Origin: Natrialba chahannaoensis JCM 10990
Lineage (GTDB): Archaea > Halobacteriota > Halobacteria > Halobacteriales > Natrialbaceae
Assembly (NCBI RefSeq): GCF_000337135.1
Contig: NZ_AOIN01000024.1
Location: 1 to 35,830, forward strand
Reading direction: 5' to 3'
DNA length: 35,830 bases
Position numbers and translations under genes: made by a program. Shown in pieces: positions 16,564-22,756 of the stretch (position 1 is its first letter; each line of letters begins with the position of its first letter). The notes below the pieces were generated by a model. That model searched no databases, was not told the origin of the DNA, and saw only the letters and a program-made list of their open reading frames with translations.

Positions 16564-16932
16564 TCACTCCTCCGGGAAAGTCTCGTGAAGCAGGTCGTGG
16601 GCGTCGCCCAGCCCATCGAGGATGCTCTCTCCTTGCGCGGAGAGCCGGTGGACCGCCCGCTCTGCGTCGCGGACCGCGAGGAGGCGGCCGCGGGTGTAAT
16701 CGTATTCGGGGTTGTCAGTGTCCATCGTGGCAATCTCCTCCTCGAGATCAACCAGTGCGGCGTCGAGATGCCGTTCGATGTCGGCGAGGGTCTGGGCCTC
16801 AGCGAGGGCACCGATTGGCCCTTCAAGGTGGCCCTCCAGGTCTTTCTCCGCGTGCTCGCGGGCGTGTGGGTCCTCAGTACCGAGGACGTTCATCAGTCCG
16901 AGTTTCAGCGCTTCGATTTCGTAGCAGCTCAT
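16564..16932 (-). CDS. DUF3209-like protein of the cobalamin operon
   Basis: A 122-residue, all-helical acidic protein starting MSCYEIEALKLGLMNVLG, the N-terminus I associate with DUF3209 proteins of haloarchaeal cobalamin clusters. It has one Cys at position 3 and several His residues (HAREHAEKDLEGHLEG, HDLLHE), so metal binding is conceivable. A GAGG Shine-Dalgarno lies about 8 nt before the ATG. It is separated by 100 bases from the CbiX gene upstream and by 6 bases from the propeller gene downstream. No enzymatic activity can be assigned from the sequence. Confidence 0.7.
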   Translation of the reverse strand: MSCYEIEALKLGLMNVLGTEDPHAREHAEKDLEGHLEGPIGALAEAQTLADIERHLDAALVDLEEEIATMDTDNPEYDYTRGRLLAVRDAERAVHRLSAQGESILDGLGDAHDLLHETFPEE

Positions 16933-16935
16933 GGT

Positions 16936-17003
16936 GTTTTCCTCGTGTTATTTCCGTCGTGTGTCGTGTTCGCGTCTGTGTCTGTCGTGTCTGCGTCTGA
17001 CTA
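16936..17003 (-). repeat. Imperfect short repeats in the leader of the DUF3209 gene
   Basis: On the plus strand the segment is a run of GTGTC, GTCTG and CGTGT words (for example TCGTGTGTCGTGTTCGCGTC, then CTGTGTCTGTCGTGTCTGCG). On the transcript it reads as CAGACA/CACGA repeats. It fills most of the only long gap within the cobalamin operon, and is unlikely to form strong structure because it is C/A-rich on the RNA. Confidence 0.6.
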
Positions 17004-17032
17004 GCGTCGGTTGGGTATCAGTGCAATCGGGC

Positions 17033-18271
17033 TCAGAGCGTCTGATCGACGATGTCGCTCACGATACGGCCCCGTTCGAGATGGGACGAAACGATTCGGT
17101 CCGCGTCCGTCGCGTCTACGTCACCGTACCAGATGCCGTCGGGGTAGACGGCGACCATCGGCCCATCGCCACAGCGACCCAGACAGGACGAGCGGGTGAT
17201 CCGCGCGTCGCAGTGCTCTGAGTCGCGAGCCGCCTGGCGGAGCCGCTCGAGAACGGCAGATGACCCGGCGTCGGTACAGCTTCGGTTCGTGCAGACGGCA
17301 ACATGCTTTGCCGGCGCGTCGTGGGCGTGGGGCTCGTCGTCGACCGAGTCGCGGTCTGCGTGGGCTGCCTGATGGGACAGCGCCCGCAGGAGCGCCCGCG
17401 CACCGCCGACGTCCTCCTCGTAACCCGAGAGGTCAACTTTGTACTTGCAGGTGTCACAGGACATCTTGACGCTGCCTGTACGCGCTTCTTGCCAGCGGTC
17501 GGCGAAGACATCGAGCAATCGCGAGTCGGTGCCAAGCGGATCGCCCGCCAGCGCGTCGACGTAGGGGTACTCGGCGTCGAACTCGGCCGTCCACTCGCGA
17601 ACGCGTCCGGTGAGGACGCCGTCACCGAGCATATACGGCAGGACGACCACTGCGTCGGGCCGGTGCTTCGAGAGCCCGTGAAGGGTCTCCTCGAGTTGCG
17701 GGTCGGTGACGCCGACGAAGGTCGCCTCGACGCGATCGAACTCGCGGCCCTCGTAGAGCAGCCGAGCGAGTTTGTGCACGTCACCGTTCGAGTCAGGGTC
17801 GCTGGAGCCGCGGGCACAGAGCACGACGGCGACATCGTCCGTTGCCCGCTCGACGCCGAGGTCGGATTCGACCGCCGCCGCACGGTCGTCCAGCAGGTCC
17901 AGAATCGCCGGGTGGATCCCCAGATGTGCGCCAACGTCGATCTCGAGTTCCTGGCCGTGCTCGGCGCGAACGTGCTCGACCGCGAGCGGAACGTCGTTCT
18001 TGACGTGACTCGCCGCAAACAGCGAGCAGTGGACGACCGTCACCCGCGACGTGACCGCGGCGAGTTCGGCGAGCGCCTCGTCGATCGCCGGCTCCGCGAG
18101 TTCGAGAAACGCGGCGTCGACCGGAATCTCGAGTCGCGACTCGAGTCCGGCGGCCAGTTCGCGAACCTGCTCGTTCGACTTCTCGCGCCGGGAACCGTGG
18201 CCGACCAGCAGGACGGCCTCGTCGTCGAACGCGGCGTCGGGCGGCGCAGTCGGGGAGTCGGGTGTGCTCAT
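17033..18271 (-). CDS. cbiX: Sirohydrochlorin cobaltochelatase CbiX fused to a C-terminal [2Fe-2S] ferredoxin domain
   Basis: A 412-residue protein with two tandem CbiX-like domains (about 18-130 and 140-265). Domain 1 has the metal-binding His residues in VLLVGHGSRREKS (His25) and LFAASHVKND (His89); domain 2 begins VVLCARGSSDPDSN, where the equivalent His is replaced. A CDTCKYKVDLSGYE segment (near residue 280) follows, as in other long CbiX proteins. The end is a thioredoxin-like [2Fe-2S] domain with Cys pairs in VAVCTNRSCTDAG and SSCLGRCGDGP. CbiX inserts Co2+ into sirohydrochlorin to give Co-factor II, the entry step of the anaerobic B12 pathway. The Fe-S domain may be structural, redox-linked or sensory; similar fusions are known in the family. 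Confidence 0.92.
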   Translation of the reverse strand: MSTPDSPTAPPDAAFDDEAVLLVGHGSRREKSNEQVRELAAGLESRLEIPVDAAFLELAEPAIDEALAELAAVTSRVTVVHCSLFAASHVKNDVPLAVEHVRAEHGQELEIDVGAHLGIHPAILDLLDDRAAAVESDLGVERATDDVAVVLCARGSSDPDSNGDVHKLARLLYEGREFDRVEATFVGVTDPQLEETLHGLSKHRPDAVVVLPYMLGDGVLTGRVREWTAEFDAEYPYVDALAGDPLGTDSRLLDVFADRWQEARTGSVKMSCDTCKYKVDLSGYEEDVGGARALLRALSHQAAHADRDSVDDEPHAHDAPAKHVAVCTNRSCTDAGSSAVLERLRQAARDSEHCDARITRSSCLGRCGDGPMVAVYPDGIWYGDVDATDADRIVSSHLERGRIVSDIVDQTL

Positions 18272-18275
18272 TGTA

Positions 18276-18340
18276 TCAGGGGGTCAGGGATTCGTGGGTT
18301 CGTTGGCTCGTTGGTTCGTCTCGTGATCTGCGTGATACCG
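18276..18340. repeat. TTCGTTGG/CTCGTTGG short direct repeats between two cobalamin genes
   Basis: The spacer contains GGGTTCGTTGGCTCGTTGGT followed by TCGTCTCGTG, i.e. three near-copies of GTTCGTTG in a row (about 18297-18322). On the mRNA it reads ACGAACCAACGAGCCAACGA. No Shine-Dalgarno is visible for cbiX behind it. Function unknown. Confidence 0.55.
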
Positions 18341-18344
18341 CGTG

Positions 18345-19100
18345 CTATTCCTCGTCAGCGTCCTTGGTCTCGGTCCCGTCCTCATCCCCGCCCTCGGCCT
18401 GCGCGAGACTCAGCTCGAGTTTCCGCCGCCGGCTCGGCGCGAAGCACCCAGTCTCCTCGCAGCCCTCATAGAGCCAGGTGCCGAACGCGGACGCGGCACT
18501 GTCGTCGATTCCGAACCAGTACCCCCCGGAAGACGTCGCCGAGAGGTTGCCGAACGGAGCGTCAACGGGTGCCTCCGCGATCAGTTCCTGGGTCAACTCG
18601 AGTAGCCGCCGATCCTCGTGGACGAACGAGATACCGACGGTGCCACTGGAGGACTTGAAGCAGATGGTGCCACAGCCCTCGAGCAGCCCGCGGAGGAGTG
18701 CTCGCTCGTACCCGGAGAACGCGCCGAAGCGGTAGTTTCCGCGGCCGTCGACGGGGAGGCCGAGGGTGGTGGTGCGACCGAGTAACTCGTTGGTTTCGTC
18801 GGTCTCGATCGCGAGCGCGTACTCGTCTTCCGTTCGCGTGATCGATGCGTCGTGGGCGTACTCGCGGCTGATCGTGTCGTGCTCGATGTCACCGCCCGCA
18901 ACCGTGGCGAGCACCTGCGCGGACGCTTCGTCATTTGTGACGACCTCGAGCCGGTCGCTGGAAACGTCGCCGCTTCCGGCGACGTGCCCCCAGAAGTACG
19001 CCGACGCGGGGTGGCCCGCGAGTGGGTCTGCGGGCACTTCTATCTCGGTCGGTGCGTCGCCAACGTCGGCCACCTCAGTGGCAGCGTCAGCGTCGGTCAT
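18345..19100 (-). CDS. LAGLIDADG-like protein within the cobalamin operon (haloarchaeal cobalamin biosynthesis-associated protein)
   Basis: A 251-residue protein. The core reads RALLRGLLEGCGTICFKSSS, followed by VGISFVHEDRRLLELTQELI. This has the shape of a LAGLIDADG helix (L-x-G-L-x-E-x-x-G) plus the following strands and helix of homing-endonuclease folds. A first, weaker copy of the same arrangement occurs earlier (HPASAYFWGHVAGSGDVSSD, then LEVVTNDEASAQVLATVAGG). The acidic metal-ligand position is changed (ECG instead of ADG), so nuclease activity is doubtful. The ATG overlaps the ferredoxin stop as ATGA, and the C-terminal 20 residues are a low-complexity acidic tail. The function is unknown; its position argues for a domesticated role linked to corrin synthesis, perhaps regulatory or nucleic-acid binding. 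Confidence 0.65.
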   Translation of the reverse strand: MTDADAATEVADVGDAPTEIEVPADPLAGHPASAYFWGHVAGSGDVSSDRLEVVTNDEASAQVLATVAGGDIEHDTISREYAHDASITRTEDEYALAIETDETNELLGRTTTLGLPVDGRGNYRFGAFSGYERALLRGLLEGCGTICFKSSSGTVGISFVHEDRRLLELTQELIAEAPVDAPFGNLSATSSGGYWFGIDDSAASAFGTWLYEGCEETGCFAPSRRRKLELSLAQAEGGDEDGTETKDADEE

Positions 19101-19363
19101 TCGCCCACCTCCTCGACGATAATGGCGTCCGTCGGACAGGCCGCGGCAGCCTGTTTGGCCTCGTCGATGCGATCGTCGTCGAACGTCGCGACGACGCGTT
19201 CGGCGGTGTCCGTCACGTCGCCCTCGCAGTCGTAGACCGGATCCGCGTCGGGATCGACCGTCGCGAGGCCGTCCGCAGCCTCGACGAACCGCGGATCGCG
19301 AGTCAGACAGGCGAAGATGCCGTCGCAGGCGTCTTTCTCGATGGTGATTTCGTAGGCCGGCAT
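19097..19363 (-). CDS. Small ferredoxin, predicted [3Fe-4S] type
   Basis: An 88-residue protein starting MPAYEITIEKDACDGIFACL. Cluster-type cysteines are C13 and C19 (C-x5-C) and C78 followed by Pro (AAACPTDAI). In [4Fe-4S] ferredoxins the position between the first two is occupied by Cys or Asp; here it is Ile16, so a [3Fe-4S] cluster is the more likely form. The C-terminal helix and the strand IIVEEVGE match the family. The start at 19363 leaves 2 bases after the stop of the methyltransferase gene, and the stop overlaps the next start as ATGA, so it is tightly coupled. It may deliver electrons for ring contraction or cobalt reduction. Confidence 0.85.
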   Translation of the reverse strand: MPAYEITIEKDACDGIFACLTRDPRFVEAADGLATVDPDADPVYDCEGDVTDTAERVVATFDDDRIDEAKQAAAACPTDAIIVEEVGE

Positions 19364-19365
19364 GC

Positions 19366-20448
19366 TCAGTAGTCGTACTTCGTCTCGTAGCCCCGCGGGG
19401 TCACCATCCGGTCGTCCCAGACGTAGGTGTCCTCGGTGCCGACGACGATCGTCGTCGTCATGTCGATGATTTCGCTCTCGCCAAGTTCCTCGAGTTCCTC
19501 GAGTTCGGTGATCATCACCTGCTCGTCCTCGCGGCCCGCGCCGTGGACGATACCGACCGGCGTGTCGGGCTCGCGGTGTGTGAGGAGAATTTCGCAGCAC
19601 TTCTCGAAATTATCGCGGCGCTTGCGGCTCCAGGGGTTGTAGATCGTGATCGTGAAGTTCTCGCTGGCAACCGAGTGCAACCGCGACTCGATCTCGGGCA
19701 TTGGCACGAGGTGGTCCGACAGCGAGACCGAGACGGTGTCGTTCACCAGCGGCGCGCCGAGACGCGCCCCGCAGGACTGGGCCGCGGGAACACCTGGAAC
19801 CACTTCGAAGTCGACCATCGACGCTGTCGCGCCCTTGGACTCGAGTATCTCCAATGCGAGCCCGGCGAGCGCGTAGACGTTCGGGTCGCCGCTGCCGACG
19901 ATGGCGACATCGTTGCCCGCGAGCGTGCGATCGATCGACTCCTCCGTTCGGGAGACTTCGCCGCACATCGGCGTGTCGTAGATGTCGTCGGCCTGCTCAG
20001 TGATCTCGTCAGGGATGAGTTCGATGTAGGTCGTGTAGCCGACGATGTGGTCGGCCTCAAGTAACGCGTCTTTCGCGCGCTGGGTCATCCCCTCCGGATG
20101 GCCGGGACCGAGGCCGACGGCGATCAGCTGGCCAGGATCGGCATCGAAGTCCTCGATCGTCGCGCCGACCTCCTGCTCGTTGCTCGCGTCGTCGTCCGAA
20201 CTCGAGTTCGAAGCACCGCATTTCGAGGAACTTGAAGATGAGGAGTCGGATGAACTCGAATTCGAGGCCCCACATTTGGAACTGGTACTCGAGTCGTCGG
20301 CGTCGCTCGTGTCGCTCGTGTCGCTCGCAGATGCGCCACACGTCGAGCTCGCGGACTCAGTTCCGGATGCACTAGTCGATGCACCACATTTCGAAGTCGA
20401 TTCGTCGTCAGTGTCAGTGTCAGCGTCGGCATTGGTGTCCGTACTCAT
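19366..20448 (-). CDS. cbiH: Precorrin-3B/cobalt-precorrin-3 C17-methyltransferase with a Ser-rich, Cys-repeat N-terminal extension
   Basis: From the ATG at 20448 the protein has 360 residues. Residues about 100-355 are a SAM-dependent tetrapyrrole methylase: IAVGLGPGHPEGMTQRA (first SAM loop), VAIVGSGDPNVYALAGL, EVVPGVPAAQSCGARLGAPL and TITIYNPWSRKRRDN, all typical of CobJ/CbiH. The first 95 residues are low-complexity Ser/Asp/Thr with four CGAS motifs (Cys21, 37, 59, 77). CbiH methylates C17 and contracts the ring. An ATG at 20484 is also possible and would overlap the upstream gene by 17 bases. It lies 19 bases after the paralogous methyltransferase gene, and the ferredoxin gene starts 2 bases after its stop. 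Confidence 0.88.
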   Translation of the reverse strand: MSTDTNADADTDTDDESTSKCGASTSASGTESASSTCGASASDTSDTSDADDSSTSSKCGASNSSSSDSSSSSSSKCGASNSSSDDDASNEQEVGATIEDFDADPGQLIAVGLGPGHPEGMTQRAKDALLEADHIVGYTTYIELIPDEITEQADDIYDTPMCGEVSRTEESIDRTLAGNDVAIVGSGDPNVYALAGLALEILESKGATASMVDFEVVPGVPAAQSCGARLGAPLVNDTVSVSLSDHLVPMPEIESRLHSVASENFTITIYNPWSRKRRDNFEKCCEILLTHREPDTPVGIVHGAGREDEQVMITELEELEELGESEIIDMTTTIVVGTEDTYVWDDRMVTPRGYETKYDY

Positions 20449-20467
20449 GGTTGTCTCGTTGGTATCG

Positions 20468-21349
20468 TTAGAAGTCGTCGACATCACGCCCGCCGCGGGG
20501 GGTGAGGAGGTACGTTCGGTCGTCGTTGCACCAGGTCTCGGTTTCGTGGGTGCCGATGAGCAGCGAGGTGCCCATCCCCGATACCTTGTCGTCGTGGTCG
20601 GCGGCCTCGCCGAGCGTCGTAATGTGCTGGCTCTCGCCATTGCGGCCGGCGTCGGCGCGGCCGGCGTCGTTGACGATTGCCACGAGAGCGTCGTCGGTCC
20701 GTTCCTCACGGACGATCTCGACGGCCTTCTCGTAGTTGCGCCAGCAGTTGTAGAGGACGATCACGAAGTCCGAGATGGCAGCGGCTCGCAGTTTTTCCTC
20801 AATCTCGTCCCAGCCGCGCCACTTGTCCGACAGCGAGACGGTACAGAAGTCGTTGCACAAGGGCGCGCCAACGTTTGCCGCACCACCCAGCGCCGCCGTG
20901 AGACCGGGGACGATCTCGATTGGCACGTCCGTCGCGTCCTCCTCTTTGGCCATCTTGAAGATGAGGTCGGACTTACCGTAGACGGAGGGATCGCCGCCAG
21001 AGACGTGGGCCACGTCCTTCCCCTCGCGGACGTAGTCGAACGCCGCGCGGGCGAGTTCGATCTGGCGGCCCATCGTCGAGCGGACGATTTCCTGTTCGAA
21101 GCCGTCCTCGCGGGTTGCGACGCCGTCGTCGTCGACGGCGTCTTCCGGCGGGAGTGTGCCGTCGGCTCGGAGGAACTCTTGGTAGAGGCTCGAGGCGATG
21201 ACGACATCGGCGGATTCGATGACTCGTTTCGCCTTGGCGGTCATGTGCGCCGGAAGGCCAGGGCCGATTCCAACCACGAAGAGGGTGCCGTGGTCGTCGG
21301 GCGTCCCTCCATCGTCGGCTGCATTACCGGACGTGGCATCGGAACTCAT
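20468..21349 (-). CDS. cbiH: Second CbiH/CobJ-type precorrin methyltransferase
   Basis: A 293-residue SAM-dependent tetrapyrrole methylase paralogous to the downstream gene. Motifs: LFVVGIGPGLPAHMTAKA, VAHVSGGDPSVYGKSDL, EIVPGLTAALGGAANVGAPL and FVIVLYNCWRNYEKA. Its ATG overlaps the cbiG stop codon (ATGA), so translation is coupled. Haloarchaeal cobalamin clusters usually contain two cbiH-type genes in this order. One probably performs C17 methylation with ring contraction, and the other's step is not settled. Lacks the CGAS extension of its neighbour; instead has a short acidic leader of about 20 residues. Confidence 0.88.
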   Translation of the reverse strand: MSSDATSGNAADDGGTPDDHGTLFVVGIGPGLPAHMTAKAKRVIESADVVIASSLYQEFLRADGTLPPEDAVDDDGVATREDGFEQEIVRSTMGRQIELARAAFDYVREGKDVAHVSGGDPSVYGKSDLIFKMAKEEDATDVPIEIVPGLTAALGGAANVGAPLCNDFCTVSLSDKWRGWDEIEEKLRAAAISDFVIVLYNCWRNYEKAVEIVREERTDDALVAIVNDAGRADAGRNGESQHITTLGEAADHDDKVSGMGTSLLIGTHETETWCNDDRTYLLTPRGGRDVDDF

Positions 21350-22419
21350 CGACCAATCGCCACCGTAACCTCGTTCTCGTAGCTCACCTTCTCGAGTACC
21401 AGTTCCTGCTCAGCACCCCCTGCAATCGCACTCGCCTCGGAGACGCCGGGCCAGCCAATCAGCTCCTTCGACTTCGAGGGAGTCGGCCCCTCGTGTGCCA
21501 GGAGCGTCTCCTTGTCGAAGACGACGATACCGAGGTCCAACTCTCGAGCCGCTGCGAGCAGTCCCTCTTCGTCTTCCTTCCGCGTGGCAGTCCCAACGAA
21601 CTCGACATCGTCGAAACCGTACGCTGTCTGGTCGAGAGCGTCCTCCCAGGCAGCGAGGAAGGCCTCCTTGCTCGCGCCGGAGACGCTGCCGGTGCCGAGA
21701 ACGATGCCGTCCTCCTCGTTACGCTTGAGAACGGTCACGTCGTCGCCGACCAGTACCGCACGGGGGCCGTCGAGTCGCGCCACGGGACCGAGATCGTCGT
21801 CGAGCACGGCGAGGTTCGTCTTCACGGTCGAATCGCCGTTGACGACGTGGGTGTCCATCGCCTTGGCACGGGACTCGACACCCTGCTTTCCTGCCGCCTC
21901 GGAGGCCGTCGTCATCGCCGGCACGGCACCCATCGTCGCCAGATCCTGTGCGACCTGATTCGCGCCGTGGTGGCCGCCCGTGATCGGGATTGCCCACGTC
22001 AACTCCTCGTCGACAACGCAGATCGCGGGATCGTCCCACTTGTCGTCGAGCAGGTGCGCCGTCTTTCGCATCGCGATTCCCGAGGCCATGAGGCCGATAA
22101 AGCAGTCGTACTCGCCCCAGTGCTCCTCGAAGACATCGCCATGGTACTCGAGTAACGCAATGGACTCGTAGCGGTCGGCGAGTTCGGATTGAATTTTCTC
22201 GGCGGTGGGCAGTTTGCGCTCGAAGGTGACGATGGCGATTTCCTCGGCGACTTCGCCGTCGCTGTCAGGGGTGGCACAGTGGGACGATGAGTCTGCGTTC
22301 GTGGTCGTGCCATCGGCGTCAGTTTCGGCTGACTCCTTCGCTGCTTCTTCACCCTCTACCGTCGTCTCTGGCGCTGTCTCTCCCTCTCCCTCTAACTCCG
22401 ATTCTGATCCGGAACTCAT
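21346..22419 (-). CDS. cbiG: Cobalt-precorrin-5A hydrolase CbiG
   Basis: A 357-residue protein. After an acidic low-complexity leader of about 50 residues comes the CbiG N-terminal domain (EIAIVTFERKLPTAEKI, then GEYDCFIGLMASGIAMRKTA), the central domain (PAICVVDEELTWAIPITGGHHGAN, the conserved GGH pocket) and the C-terminal domain (IVLGTGSVSGASKEAFLAAW, then FVGTATRKEDEEGLLAAA). CbiG opens the lactone ring, releasing acetaldehyde. I chose the ATG at 22419 because a GGAGG Shine-Dalgarno lies 7 nt upstream; the frame is open back to 22506 but that part looks like leader. This is the first gene of the operon in the window. Confidence 0.9.
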   Translation of the reverse strand: MSSGSESELEGEGETAPETTVEGEEAAKESAETDADGTTTNADSSSHCATPDSDGEVAEEIAIVTFERKLPTAEKIQSELADRYESIALLEYHGDVFEEHWGEYDCFIGLMASGIAMRKTAHLLDDKWDDPAICVVDEELTWAIPITGGHHGANQVAQDLATMGAVPAMTTASEAAGKQGVESRAKAMDTHVVNGDSTVKTNLAVLDDDLGPVARLDGPRAVLVGDDVTVLKRNEEDGIVLGTGSVSGASKEAFLAAWEDALDQTAYGFDDVEFVGTATRKEDEEGLLAAARELDLGIVVFDKETLLAHEGPTPSKSKELIGWPGVSEASAIAGGAEQELVLEKVSYENEVTVAIGR

Positions 22420-22512
22420 CGAATCCCTCCACGGAGGAGGCGTCTCGATCGAGCAGTCACGAGCGGTCCGTTCATCACTAATACAATCCATCTTTCTCAT
22501 GTGCAATATAGG
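22417..22512 (-). promoter_or_regulatory. Promoter and leader of the cobalamin operon with a hairpin covering the Shine-Dalgarno
   Basis: On the minus strand a TATA-like element (CTATATTG, about 22504-22512) is followed by a leader of roughly 60 nt. The Shine-Dalgarno GGAGG (22426-22430 on the plus strand as CCTCC) is 7 nt before the cbiG ATG. An upstream CCTCC (22436-22440) can pair with it perfectly over 5 bp with a 5-nt loop, which would hide the ribosome site. A self-complementary CTCGATCGAG occurs just upstream (about 22444-22453). This suggests translational control of the operon. Confidence 0.5.
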
Positions 22513-22614
22513 TTTAGTTTCCAGAGTGGCGACTGGCGACCGAGTCGTCGGAAACGAGACGTGGTCGCAGCGGGACCCAAACGATCAGCACGGCCGCAAG
22601 AATGAGTAATGACA

Positions 22615-22705
22615 TGGGAGGAGTGTGGAATTCTGGGGAGCGCAGGAGAGTATAGGGGAGTGTCGGGGGAGTGCAGGGAGGCACAGGAGAGCACAGGACA
22701 GTGAA
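22615..22705 (+). repeat. Purine-rich, G-run-rich tract upstream of cbiG
   Basis: The plus strand consists of repeated GGAG, GGGGAG and CAGG words with G-runs of 2-5 (GGGGAGCGCAGGAGAGTATA, GGGGAGTGTCGGGGGAGTGC). It lies in the 337-base gap between the cbiG start and the end of the next minus-strand gene. Four or more GGG-type runs could form a G-quadruplex on the plus strand. No gene is visible in the gap. Confidence 0.6.
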
Positions 22706-22756
22706 CTTACGACGATGAATCGGAACGGACGGGCCGGCGGAAACAGAGAAGAATAA

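Noticed and set aside
17303-18658. 451-codon plus ORF
   Set aside because: Very long but only an antisense shadow of cbiX, made possible by high GC and the acidic codon use.
20045-21382. 445-codon plus ORF
   Set aside because: Antisense of the two CbiH-type genes; the Glu/Leu/Val repeats mirror the Ser/Asp repeats.
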